Origin: Malachius bipustulatus
Lineage: Eukaryota; Arthropoda; Insecta; Coleoptera; Melyridae
Direction of reading: 5' to 3'
Assembly: GCA_910589415.1 (NCBI GenBank)
Contig: OU342632.1
Coordinates: forward strand, 34,485,637 to 34,549,636
DNA: 64,000 nucleotides
The position numbers and the translations under genes were made by a program. The notes beneath the pieces were generated by a model. It made no database searches, was not told where the DNA came from, and worked only from the letters and a program-made list of their open reading frames with translations. Positions 54,290 through 64,000 of the stretch are shown here, in pieces (position 1 is the stretch's first letter; each line of letters opens with the position of its first letter).

Positions 54290-55912
54290 TTACAAGTATT
54301 GTAAGTAGACAACCCTACTGACGTTTCGATGGTAGTTTACACGTAACAGGACAGGATTGAGAATGAGAGGGCAGTATTGAACAAATGGAAAAGTTAAATT
54401 TAAATGAAAAGTAAAAATAAATGGAAAGTGGGAAGCAACATAACCAATTTCAAGGTTTTTCTGAATTTTGATCAGCCGATTAAAAGCTTTGTGGGGTCTT
54501 GGCGTTGAAATTGTCCGCGGACTTCGACAAGTGGAAGTTACGCTCGAGCACGTGATCTTCGACCTGAAACCTGACATCTCGTCCCCGCAATTTATACCTG
54601 TCTCCTATTATTGGTCTCAGAAGAGCAACGAAGACGTCCCTGCACCCGAAGCACCTCAACCTCTGCACCCTGCGATACCATTTCGAGATTTTCTGGATAA
54701 ACTCTGGATTGACAACTTCCTTAGAGGTGTCCACGCATAATTCCTGGCATCATCAGTGATTTTGCTGTAACACAATTGACAGATGCATTTCTGAAGAAAT
54801 TGAGGAAGCTAGGGAAGTATTCTGTGACCTCGTGCTTTGCAAGCCTGGTTGCCTGAGCTATTTTAAAGATGAACATGATCCCAAATTTGATGGTTGTCTT
54901 TGATGTATGACCTAATTGCTATGGTGATTTTTCGATTGACTCGTTCAGTGCGGGATTCGTCTGCGGGTGATAGGTATCTCTCGCAAAATGAACTGTGGTC
55001 CATTATCCACTAACAGAATTTGAGGAAAGCCAAAAAGAATGAAGACCTGGTTCTCGATATACTTGACAACTGCTGCAGATTTTGCCTAAGCCACGGGTGT
55101 ATAAGAAATATGGTGAACCAATCACACACAACTAAAACGAACCGATTTCCTTTCTTCCAGCGAGGATAGGGAATCATTTAAAATGGATATTTGGCCTCCC
55201 GATATTTTCCCAACAGTCCTGCCTTTGGAAAATTACTGGAATTGCACCTCGAGCAAACCTTACTTTTCATTTTCGACCTTACCCTCGACATAAAGACGAA
55301 CCGATTGCTAACAGTAATAGGGGGCAAAAATACAGGTCCCCCAAAAAGGGCCTTAAAAACACCAAGAGGGTCAGAAGTTGGGTCATCGTGAAACATTCTC
55401 AAGATTTCTGTGCGGTTCTTGGTGGGAACAACGATTCTCCGTTCTGAAACTGATTCCGAGAGGAGACTTTACGACAGAAATTCTTATAGAGAAAGCCGTT
55501 CTCAATCAACAAATCAGGAAACTTGCCCGGATCCTCCTGAACTTTTAACAACATATCCTTGTACCATTTGTCAGGTATTAACTTGGCCAAATCCAAACCA
55601 GAGACCTTGGATGTGACGAGAGAACTATCGACACCTGACCTGGATGAAGCATCCACAGCGGGAATATTCGCTCCCTTGAGATGAACAATTGAAAAGTTAT
55701 TCCGAGAAAGCTTGAGGAGCAGCCATCTAGCTAGACGAGGTGGTGGGTCCTTCATGCTTCAAAGCCACTGCACGAAGGAATGATCCTGAAGCATTAATTT
55801 TTTGATTTACCTTTCTGACATAATGAAGAAAGGAAAATAAATGTGCACGAAACAGTGAAAAATCACATACACAATTTACTATGCCAGGGTTATTTGCAAA
55901 CAGAGTTTTCAT
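54290..55912 (-). pseudogene. Gypsy-type LTR retrotransposon pol remnant
   Basis: On the minus strand, in order, the end of RNase H is KDPPPRLARWLLLKLSRNNFSIVHLKGANIPAVDASSR (55755 downward; ADALSR-type motif). The integrase zinc region follows: MFHDDPTSDPLGVFK with a Cys pair near CSRCN and AGLLGKYREA (55402-55178). Broken integrase-core frames with NRFVLVVCDWFT and 'IMDHSSF' (about 55140-54980) and TERVNRKITIAIRSY (about 54950-54900) come next. The C-terminal basic domain is RYKLRGRDVRFQVEDHVLERNFHLS (54620-54520). Multiple frameshifts. No LTRs were recognised at either side. Confidence 0.75.
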
Positions 55913-56846
55913 CGATACAAAAATGTGTTAGCGCTGTTTGCGCCAGTTAACACCTCGAGTCCATCATTCCAGAGACGGCCGCTGGCGGCGCGATCCTAAT
56001 GCCCAGATAAGACGTCAGCTCTGCCTGTTGTTGGCAGCCGCTATTGAACGTTAGTGAACTGAAGAATGCGCTCCTTACATTCCGATACGTATATGACGAT
56101 TGTTAAGGAGGGGGGGGTTGCATTCGTCCAGATGAACGTCCCTAAAAATTCTAGGGTTAAGGAAGGCCAACGACTCGTTGATCCAGATAGGTAACATTAT
56201 ACTAAGCCTTGAGTGTTGCATAGAGGCGTATAGATCCGAACGTGGGAGCGTTCATAGTAATATCGTGTTGGAGGCAAACCCATTCTTTGTAACATTTATA
56301 TGTGCGATTTTTGTAGCTTCTTCTTCTCGGCACTGATGTGAATATCTAATCGACAAAATAGGTCTAGGTCGTTACGCAATTCTAAAGGGCGTTAAAATGT
56401 TTCATGGTACAACTGAAACTGTTACTATGTACGTTCCAATCAAATTTACAAAATAAACAAGAATACAAAAAATACCCACAATCACAAATTCCAAAAAAAT
56501 ACAATTAAAAGTCCAGAACCGTTTCAAAATATTGATGTACTACACGTTTCCCCAAAATGTGACCTGAAGAATGCTGCGGCTTGTTTTGTCACAACGCGAT
56601 CTCCCTGAAGTCAGATCATTATTTTGATGTGCACTGCTTTTATTGTCACCCTGTATAGCGCACGATGATCTTGTAGTAGTCAAACGATTATTGTCAGGTA
56701 AAAATTTCAAAAATCTGAGCATAAAATTAGGGTCAACTCAATTTGCATTTATTTTTTCGGTTGTAATGATTTTGTCGTAGTTGCTTGAATAAAAAGAGTT
56801 TTCGTTTTCTCGAAAAGCGTTTAACGAAAAAAGGGCCTTCGCCCAA
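55913..56846. other. Intronic DNA, unassigned
   Basis: A GC-richer patch at 55950-56040 contains 'gacggccgctggcggcg'. No gene or named repeat was recognised. Sequence from about 56740 may belong to the following Tc1-like element. Confidence 0.35.
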
Positions 56847-58740
56847 ATGCCTGAAATCCATTATCGGCATTTTTTGTTTCAGTGGCTTTATCTCTCCATT
56901 GCAAATTGTTTTACTGATTATAAGTGTTGTCATTGTAAGTGTATTGAAATGGCCATAAATCCTGTTGTTGCGGCGTTACGGCAGGAATTGTGGCGGCTAC
57001 AGAAGATGACCGCAACAGCGGGAAACTCCAATGTGCAACTAGTATTTCAGTGGTACGAAGAAACTGGTCTGCTCACTCGAAGACCTGGATCAGGACGCGG
57101 AAGGACTACAACAGCTAAAGATGAGCGCTTTCTCGTTTCTAGTCCTTTGAAAAACTGAACGATGACGTCAGTTTCCTTTCGAAATCATTTGCAAGAAGTG
57201 AGAAATGTAAATGTAAATGAGTGATCAGTTAGTTTCATGCAAGTAAACATGCAGGCTGTCTCGAGAGACTCGACGGTCAGATTTAAGGGGACTCATCGTT
57301 GTGTGAGGTCCCTGAGACTGCAGGAGAGAAGACGAAGGGAGTCTTCGATGTCCGGTACAGTTTACTCAGGGACCGAACTCGTAATTTCCTGTATTTTAAT
57401 AATATTTATCCCAATTAACGCGAAGTATTAGTTTTACTCCACATTAATAACTAGCTTGTGAATTTTTTCTTACATCCTAATATTCGTACTTTTCTTCCTC
57501 TGCGGAAAAACAAAAATCATTCATCGTCATACCTTTAACTACCCGCTACAAAACTAAACCGTAACACAGGGAGTTTCGAATAGTTTTTAAATTGGACAAC
57601 CCAAAAAAGGATGCCCCTGTAAAATTGTCTCTTTCAGGAGTAACGGGAGGGTTGGTCACTCATACTGTAACCGCCCACCCCCCTGGCCATGTGATCTCTA
57701 GGAATTTGGAACCCCTCGTTGTCTCGTCGTCTTCTTCGTAGTTTACCCTCAGTTCCATTTCCACAATTAGTGCCATTCACATACATTAATTGTGCCACAT
57801 TCCGACTTACGTTGCTGGCCACAGCAGTCGATGGTCTCCAATGAGAATCTTTTGCCCTATCAGAGTGTGTGTGTTTAAGAGAATAGATGCATCCCCTTGT
57901 ACTGAACTAATTTGTTATCAGGTACAGAAGTAATGTCTCGATTGAATGTTCGTATGGATCTGATTATCTTTGACTCAGTCCTGTTCTCTCTTCCCTAACA
58001 TTTTATTATACAATACATAAGAAAAATTCCCAATCAGATTACCAAATTTATGCAATTAAATTAAATTCTGAATTCTTTGATTTCGGTTTTGATTTTGGTC
58101 TGAAAAGTAATTAACTGTGATCTTATCCCTTTATCCCTGTTGCTTTTCCTTGCCCCTTGAATTCTTTCGTTTTCCTATCTTTTGAAATTTTACCTCCCTT
58201 GCATTTTTTTGTGATCTTTTTAACCCTGTGATTCTTTCTGATTTGATTTGAAAAAGTATTTTGAATTTTAATTTGAGAAACGTTGCAACCATACCATAAA
58301 TTTGGTGGAGGTTCAGTTGTGGCATGAAGAGGCAGGCATAACTTTTGGAGCTCACACGGAGTTAGTATTTATCCAGAATGGGACTTTGAATGCGCTTAGG
58401 TACTTGACAGAGGTTCTAGAAGACCATATTGACCGTTCGTGGTTACTCTTGGAGAAGACGCAACCTTTGTGTATAGTAATGCGCTGCCCCACATTTCTCG
58501 GATGGTTACGACTTATCTTGATGAGGTTCAAATAACGCGATTTGTTTGGTCTGCCCGAAGCTCCGATCTAAATCCGATCGAACATGTTTGGGATGAGATG
58601 GGGAAACATTTACGGAGATACGTGCCGGCTCCCATAAATTTTAGAGAGATTCGTAACATACTGATGGCATATAGGATGTGATCCAAAGAATGCATCGTCG
58701 TATGCAACAACAAATAGTCTTTTTTATTCAAGCAGCAGTT
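56847..58740 (+). pseudogene. Tc1-like transposase, broken and interrupted
   Basis: The N-terminal DNA-binding part is VQLVFQWYEETGLLTRRPGSGRGRTTTAKDERFLV (57038-57145), the helix-turn-helix linker of Tc1-like enzymes, followed by VSRDSTVRFKG (57254-57285). A dispersed repeat interrupts the gene at about 57340-57665 or further. The catalytic domain resumes at about 58300: GITFGAHTELVFIQNGTLNALRYLTEVLEDH, YSNALPHISRMVTTYLDEVQ, ARSSDLNPIEHVWDEMGKHLRR, ending with a RRMQQQ tail near 58715. The glutamate of DD(34)E is present (IEHVW). The second aspartate (expected in DNARPH) is replaced (SNALPH). It is dead, with several frameshifts. Confidence 0.85.
57340..57670 (+). repeat. Dispersed repeat copy inserted in the Tc1-like gene
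   Basis: It is the second copy of the family seen at 45270-45650, in the same orientation, with a slightly different middle. It separates the DNA-binding and catalytic halves of the transposase pseudogene, so it arrived after that element. The adjoining 57670-58290 sequence is unassigned and may belong to either insertion. Confidence 0.7.
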
Positions 58741-59362
58741 AGTAAAATATATTTCAACCGAAAAATCACGGGAAAACAAAAACAAAACAAAACAAAAAAA
58801 TAAATTAATATTATACGAGTTGAGCCAAATTTTATGCGGACAGTGCAACATTATAAATGACTCAATTATTACCGAGTGATGAGAACATCCACCTGGCTTC
58901 GAATCCAATCTATTAATTTGATGTAGAATCAATTTATGATGTGTTATTATTGGACAGTTATAATATAAAATTGTGACCAGTGGTTAATGGAAACATAACA
59001 GTAAATCTTGCGATAACTAAATTCTATGATAGCAAGTCAATTATCCGGTTCATCCCGAACAAATCATAGAACGAACATAATAGTCGTAACGATAATTAAA
59101 AGGTGTGGATCGAAGCAAAATTAACGATGATTCAATTAAGACCCCGGAGAACGATAAAGTTGCTTTCGGTTGATTGGGTGCAAGCTTCTGGAACGGAGGA
59201 ATCAAACGTTCATTCTCTTCACGCGGATATTCCGCTCACTGAACTATGGAAGTCGAAATAAAAATCGTCAGAAATTAATTGCCCCTTACACACTGTTGTA
59301 TTACTGATAAATTAAGGCGTTGTGAAATTTTGTAATTAAATAAATTGAGTCGTTATTTACAG
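58741..59362. other. Intron end before the linker exon
   Basis: Unassigned sequence ending in the acceptor 'gttatttacag' at 59362. Confidence 0.45.
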
Positions 59363-59511
59363 GTCCGTAACTCCGAGTCAAAGCCCCAGTCCTCGACATA
59401 GCAGGGACTCGCCGAGACCCCAACAATTGCCCCTCTCCCTTCCCTTACCGAAGCACGTGCAGCTCGCAGATCCGAGATGTCAGGACACTCTCAAACCCGC
59501 AAACACTCTCG
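59363..59511 (+). CDS. NaCP60E: Channel exon: Pro/Ser-rich I-II linker segment
   Basis: It encodes SVTPSQSPSPRHSRDSPRPQQ followed by LPLSLPLPKHVQLADPRCQDTLKPANTL. It is low in complexity and probably unstructured, as expected for the cytoplasmic linker. The phase fits both neighbours (completes an arginine, ends one base into a glycine or alanine codon). The donor 'gtaagt' starts at 59512. Assignment rests on phase, splice sites and position more than on similarity. Confidence 0.8.
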
Positions 59512-61386
59512 GTAAGTACTTTCCCGACATTCTCTCCAGAAAATCGACCTATAAATAAACTGCTTCATATAATAATATTAAGGCGGTTTTATAACCAGTA
59601 CGAGCTACTAAATAGTGACATATATAATATATATGTCATTATATTATATATGTCATTTAGTATATATTATAATATATTATACACTAAATAAAAGACATTT
59701 TCAATCATTTTGGTTGCAGTTTCTTTCTTTCTAGGTTTTTTTTTCTAGGATTTCATCGCAAATATTAATCCAGGTTATAAGTTATGTGACGCTTTTCCCG
59801 TCAAGGCCGTTCACGATGCCTTTCTCCGTCGAGGCAGAGTTGCGGGTTCATACCTTATCGGCTCAACTCGCCTGATCGGCGTCATAATAAAGCTACTCCA
59901 ATCGGCTGCTGAAAAGCTCCATTCGTTTCCTCTGTCTGCTCGCCTCTTCTTCTAACGAGATCATCGGATCTTTGATTATTTTCAATGAAAAGTGCAGTAA
60001 AATCAAACAGTACTCAGTCTTAGTAACTCGTACTAAGCATCACGTAAAGCGCCCTTTTCAATATAACAAGCTACAATCGATAATCCCTGATCCGACCGAT
60101 ATGACACCGAATCAAGCTCGACTAATTAAAACCACTTCCTGATAACCACGCTAGCAGCGCTATCACAATCTAACCTAACGAGATTCCCTAATAATCCTCT
60201 TGCAATTATTGCTCGGACAGATTTGACATCGAGAATGATCAGAATTCCGTTCTCCGCTCGGCGCTGTCGTCGCGTCCGGGGCTTTGATTAGAGGGATAGT
60301 AATTCTCATCAGAGGCTTCTTGTTTTCAACGCGAGCGGTTAACGATTACATTCAGCGTCTCCTAGATTGCCTCGCCTTGTATTTACGATATAAGTTGGGA
60401 ACCTCTTAAAGTTTTCCAGCTAAATGGCGAGGGAAAATGAACGGCTTCACTTGTTTAGAAGAGAGAAGTCGAGTTGTTGCCCCGCCGAGCGTAATGGGGC
60501 GGTTTGTATGCGACTATCGTTGCGCCCTGGCCGGGGAATTGTGATGGGAGAAATAATCGCGGTGTTAAAAGAATTAAATTAATTGTAATCCTGGACGTAA
60601 TGCGCCGAAATTTATCGCCGGCGACGTGTGTCCAATTTGAGAATGGTTTTATTATCCGACGCTGACTCCGATAATCTAACAACTGTGCGGCTCTTGCACG
60701 TTTAACCGAGATGTAATTCCCGATCCCGACATTCTCCAGGAAAATTACCGAATTTTACAGCAAAAGAAGCATCACAAAGTCGAAGTAACACGACTGAAAA
60801 CTGAGACCGTCGATTCCGTTCAGATTTGTTGGTCTGATATCTGGAAAACTTGAAACCCTTAAATCTCGTGCTGGGATTTTTATTAAGACCGTATCATGTT
60901 CGAGCAACCCCCTGATTGGTCAATAACTTCGGTCAACTTTGGAACGAGCGTTGCTCTTAATGGTGTATCTCTAAAAGTGAAAGAAAAATTAAAAAAGTCT
61001 CTGAAGGCTGAGTACCCGAGTAATCACAATTGCCTGAGCATGCTGTGTTAGCGAACTCTGCTCTTTTTATCAGGGGATTTCCCGGTTAGCCACTCTGTGC
61101 TTCATGTTTTCCCATAAATATTGAATTATTACCACAAACCATTCCATGGCCCTGTCCAAGTGCCCAGGAAGATTCGTGTTTTTAAGATAAAGACCTCGAC
61201 TCATGTCTTCTCTCCTAGATGATAGTTCCGCTTTCTTCCATCAAAGTGTGCGAAGAACTCTAATTTTAAAAATATCTCTGTGTGAGGAAAATTGTAGTCA
61301 AAGAGATCTCTGCGAAAAGAATTGTAACCACTCATGAGTATTTTTTCTACTTGACCTGTTGACTAAATTACTAAATTAATTTTCAG
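59512..61386. other. Channel intron with an AT-rich palindromic tract
   Basis: At about 59612-59695 'gtgacatatataatatatatgtcat', then 'atattatatatgtcat' and 'tatattataatatattatacac' form nested AT palindromes. The rest is unassigned, GC-richer than the other introns around 60230-60650, and has no recognisable gene. Confidence 0.4.
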
Positions 61387-61556
61387 CTCCAAAGCGTGTG
61401 ACTCTGAACAGCAGACAGGCGAGCTCGAACTCCGGCGGCGAGGGGGTGAACAGGGAGTCCTCGCTCGACGATTCTGGAGTCGTGGACGATCACGAACCGG
61501 AAGGCGATGCAACCTCGGAGGATGTCGCCTCCCAGCACACCACCACGTCCGTTAGG
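61387..61556 (+). CDS. NaCP60E: Channel exon: Ser/Asp-rich I-II linker segment
   Basis: It encodes PKRVTLNSRQASSNSGGEG, RESSLDDSGVVDDHEPEGD and ATSEDVASQHTTTSVR, an acidic and serine-rich stretch with RQAS and RESS sites that kinases could use (inference). It completes the split codon from the previous exon and ends at a codon boundary before 'gtgagt'. Confidence 0.88.
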
Positions 61557-61634
61557 GTGAGTATTTATTTGTAAAAACTGTTTCATTGGAGATCTATTTC
61601 CCGTTTTCCTAATTCCGGTTTGTGGTTATTGCAG

Positions 61635-61779
61635 CAAAGGATAGAAGTCACTCCCGTCGCCGTGGCGATGAGCCCGAAAGAAATAAAAGTGATCAAGTGT
61701 AACGGCGTTGGTGATTGTAAAAAGAAGAAGCACATGTATTCGTTACCGCCTGATTATCTTTCACATATAGTCGTTATTG
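61635..61779 (+). CDS. NaCP60E: Channel exon: I-II linker, KKKKHMYSLPPDYLSHIVVI segment
   Basis: It encodes QRIEVTPVAVAMSPKEIKVIKCNGVGDCKKKKH and MYSLPPDYLSHIVVI, approaching domain II. The intron before it is only 78 bp (61557-61634), the smallest in this gene segment. It ends one base into an aspartate codon before 'gtgagt'. Confidence 0.9.
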
Positions 61780-61980
61780 GTGAGTATATTTCGGCATAGT
61801 AGCAGTTTATTCATACAATTTTGGCTTTCATTTCGCGTTCTTCACTCTCGCAGGAGAAGAAAACGTGGGAAAAGTATCCTGGATTCTTAGTGATGTGGTT
61901 CCAGATGTCTTTGGAACACGCGAAACACTCTTCATATTATTATCACTTTCACATTATTTCATTCAATCCAGTCCTGTTCC

Positions 61981-62460
61981 CTAATCGAGTAGAGATGATT
62001 TTGATCGAGTAAACTGGTTTTTGATCAAGTAAACCGGTTTCTCATCAAGTAAACCGGTTTTTGATCGGGTAGACCGGTTTTTGACAGAGTAAAGCGGTTT
62101 TTGATCGAGTATACCGGTTTTCAATCGAGTAAACCTGATTTCGATCGAGTAAACTGGTTTATGATCGAGTAAACTGGTGTTTGATCGAGTAATCCGGTTT
62201 ATGATCAAGTAATCCGGTTTATGATCGAGTAAACCTGATTCTGATCGAGTAAACCGGTTTTTAATCGATTAAACAAATTTTTGATCGGGTAGACTGATTT
62301 TTGATCGAGTAAACTGGTTAATGAACGAGTAAACTGGTTTATGATCGAGTAAACCGGTTTATGATCGAGTAAACCTGTTTATGTTCGAGTAAACCGGTTT
62401 TTGATCGAGTAAACCGATTTTTGAACGAGTAAGCCGGTTTTTGAACGAGTAAACTGGCTT
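61981..62460. repeat. Minisatellite, 24 units of exactly 20 bp
   Basis: The consensus is TTGATCGAGTAAACCGGTTT. All 24 units keep the 20-bp register without insertion or deletion, while individual bases vary (aaccggtt, aactggtt, atccggtt, aacctgatt). The array lies 200 bp inside the last complete intron. Minus-strand open frames in it are a result of the periodicity (60 bp = 20 codons). Confidence 0.97.
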
Positions 62461-63778
62461 TAAGTCAGAATTAGGTTAACTCTTTTGTTTGTTGGTATAT
62501 AACGGGTTGCTAATGATTACTTCAGCTATTGCGCAAAATAACTGACACAAAGGCGTCCGTTACCTACCAAAACGTTAGTGATGCGATCGATGATAGAGAT
62601 CTCATCATAATCAGGAACTTATTTTAGAATCAGAAAGTCTATGAAAAAGGAAATTGCGGTATCTCAGGCAGCGTGACTCCAGCGGCGTAGTCATTGTTAG
62701 AATTTTTTTGCTCATATTCTAAACAAAACTAAATATTCATCAGCGCGATCTCGTTTTATGATAACTTGAAGGTAAGCTAAGATTTATATGACATTTAAAT
62801 TTAACGCATGATTGATAAATCGTCGGCTGCATACAAGTAACGGATTAAATCCGGAGGCGTATGAATGATCAATATTTATACATCCTACAGGTGCTTTCGG
62901 GAACGTTTCCAGGCCAATATAGCGGGACAGCGCGCAATGCAAACTGGGGCAGGTCTGGATGGGAATATTAAATTTTCATTATTGAAACGCCGCATTGGAA
63001 AGTGTAGGTTTAGGGTCCTGCAGCTTGTTGCAGATATCGGAAGATTTATTCCGAGTAGGGACACGTAAATGGGGTCGGGATTTGACACGGGAATCTAATC
63101 AAGGGATGCATCATTGATGTGTGCATCTGATCTCTGATAGGTTCATAAGCGAATGCGTTCTGGGTCCGGAATGTTAGGGTTTAAACGTCACGTACTGCGT
63201 ATAAAGTGCAAGAAATTGAATTCGAGCAGGTACTTAAATTAATTATTATGATCGTTATACGGTGAAATGATATTGTGTAGTCATTTCCGTAAACTACCAC
63301 GGCGATTTAATAACGGATAACGAATTTTCCGTTAGTCCTAGATTGTTATCTACCTCAATATAATATGCATATAGGAAAAACGTATAAATTTCCCGGTCTA
63401 TCAAGCCCCAAGATTAATTATTCTTACACAAAAAGACCGTTTCCTGTTTTTACAAACACAAAATTCTCTCCCTGCACGTATTATATGGTATTATCCTGTT
63501 GAAAAAGGACGACGCTTTGAAAACGTGATATGCGTTAAAACGTTACAAGGTCTCGCTAATTTCAGAATAAATTACGTTTTCCCTAAGTAGCCCGTCCCCG
63601 TGTTTTTATAAGTCGCCTTCATGTTTCGCTTCGCATTACCACCACTCCAATTTTCATATTTTCGTGGCTTTTCCTTGTAAAAACCGCTACTTTAACCCTC
63701 TCCCAGGAAGCCGAGTTGCCGCTAATTCAATTTTTTCGCAACCGCAACTCAGGCAACTTCAGAACTCTCACTTTTCAG
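62461..63778. other. End of the last complete channel intron, unassigned
   Basis: No gene or repeat family was recognised. The final 30 bp are a normal acceptor region ('ctctcacttttcag'). Confidence 0.4.
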
Positions 63779-63996
63779 ACGAAGCGTTGCCGGATCGGAA
63801 CTGCAGGAGCTGCGAGCGATGTTGCATGGACTACGAGGGCTGGCTCGGGTTCCAGGGAGCCCTGTACAGAATTGTAAGGGATCCCTTGTTCGAGCTCGCC
63901 ATCACCGTGTGCATCGTCCTTAACACCGTGTTCCTGGCCGTCGAACACCACGGAATGAGTCCTACGGTATTGCGTGCCTTGGACGTCGGAAATAAG
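63779..63996 (+). CDS. NaCP60E: Channel exon: start of domain II (S1)
   Basis: It encodes DEALPDRNCRSCERCCMDYEGW, a Cys-rich lead-in, then LYRIVRDPLFELAITVCIVLNTVFLAVEHHGM, the S1 helix of domain II, and SPTVLRALDVGNK leading to S2. DPLFELxITxCIVxNTxFxAxxHH is a strong family signature. The donor 'gtaa' starts at 63997, at the window edge. Confidence 0.95.
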
Positions 63997-64000
63997 GTAA

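Larger units (their letters stand above)
7847..63996 (+). other. NaCP60E: Gene span: DSC1/BSC1-type sodium-channel-family alpha subunit (partial, 9 exons)
   Basis: This is a four-domain voltage-gated cation channel of the plasma membrane, seen from domain I S2-S3 through IIS1. Insect DSC1/BSC1 (NaCP60E) channels are relatives of para; the family is known for cation channels permeable to calcium as well as sodium. The exon peptides resemble DSC1 more than para, for example GFILNKYTYLRNPWNWLDF in S2-S3, LITLDYWENVYNMV in the pore and EERKKELVDHRED after IS6. All nine exons join in frame (phases 1, 2, 0, 0, 2, 1, 0, 1). Both ends run out of the window. The family call rests on recognising motifs by eye, so an alignment to para and DSC1 would settle it. 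Confidence 0.92.

Noticed and set aside
54468..54740. 90-codon plus-strand ORF
   Set aside because: It is antisense to the Gypsy integrase C-terminal region, which is recognisable on the minus strand.
61383..61586. 67-codon minus-strand ORF
   Set aside because: It is the antisense of channel exon 61387-61556.
61981..62208. 75-codon minus-strand ORF with a regular repeating peptide
   Set aside because: It is a translation of the 20-bp minisatellite.
1..64000. CRISPR array, operon, tRNA or bacterial insertion
   Set aside because: The only regular direct repeats are satellite-type without unique spacers. No cloverleaf or bacterial gene layout was recognised by eye.

Overview
This is animal nuclear DNA, almost certainly from an insect. 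The evidence is spliced exons with GT/AG borders, introns up to 29 kb, several families of arthropod-type retrotransposons and DNA transposons, and a plus-strand voltage-gated cation channel gene. Nothing looks bacterial: there are no operons, no ribosome-binding-site spacing, no CRISPR array and no recognisable tRNA or rRNA gene. I cannot resolve the insect order.

The gene that spans the window is a sodium-channel-family alpha subunit of the DSC1/BSC1 (NaCP60E) type. Nine consecutive exons can be placed with matching splice phases: 7847-8067, 37431-37614, 40748-40970, 50846-50980, 51683-51948, 59363-59511, 61387-61556, 61635-61779 and 63779-63996. They encode domain I from S2-S3 to S6, the cytoplasmic I-II linker, and S1 of domain II. 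The N-terminus/IS1 and everything after IIS1 lie outside the window. Introns are about 29.4, 3.1, 9.9, 0.7, 7.4, 1.9, 0.08 and 2.0 kb.

The 29-kb intron holds two intact single-exon genes on the same strand, 16372-17451 and 33249-34364. They encode paralogous secreted leucine-rich-repeat proteins, each with a signal peptide, a TATA-like box, a poly(A) signal and a C-terminal cysteine cap. They are the only complete host genes in the window.

The rest is mobile and repetitive DNA. A full-length, apparently uninterrupted non-LTR retrotransposon (21321-26297, minus strand, two ORFs, poly(A), 10-bp target duplication) is inserted inside the RNase H region of an older I-like element (20918-21320 plus about 26298-26700). 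A two-ORF CR1/L2-like retrotransposon (about 27420-32080, plus strand) has a few frameshifts. Remnants include LINE fragments (38.6-40.4 kb, 48.9-49.5 kb), a Gypsy pol pseudogene (54.3-55.9 kb, minus) and a Tc1-like transposase pseudogene (56.85-58.74 kb). DNA elements include a long-TIR element with a CXC-domain remnant (42256-45011), a TIR element with a 4-bp duplication (4173-5704), two MITEs, and a head-to-head foldback array (9264-10967).

Tandem repeats include 142-bp units at 6.3-6.9 kb, 152-bp units at 18.1-19.0 kb, a three-copy block upstream of the first LRR gene, a degenerate array just before the IS6 exon, and a 24 x 20-bp minisatellite at 61981-62460 whose unit carries an AACCGGTT-type core.

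I did not find a convincing new biological system. The observations most worth checking are the nested LRR gene pair, the intact LINE, hairpins at the ORF1/ORF2 junction of the CR1-like element, the foldback array, and the regular AACCGGTT minisatellite.
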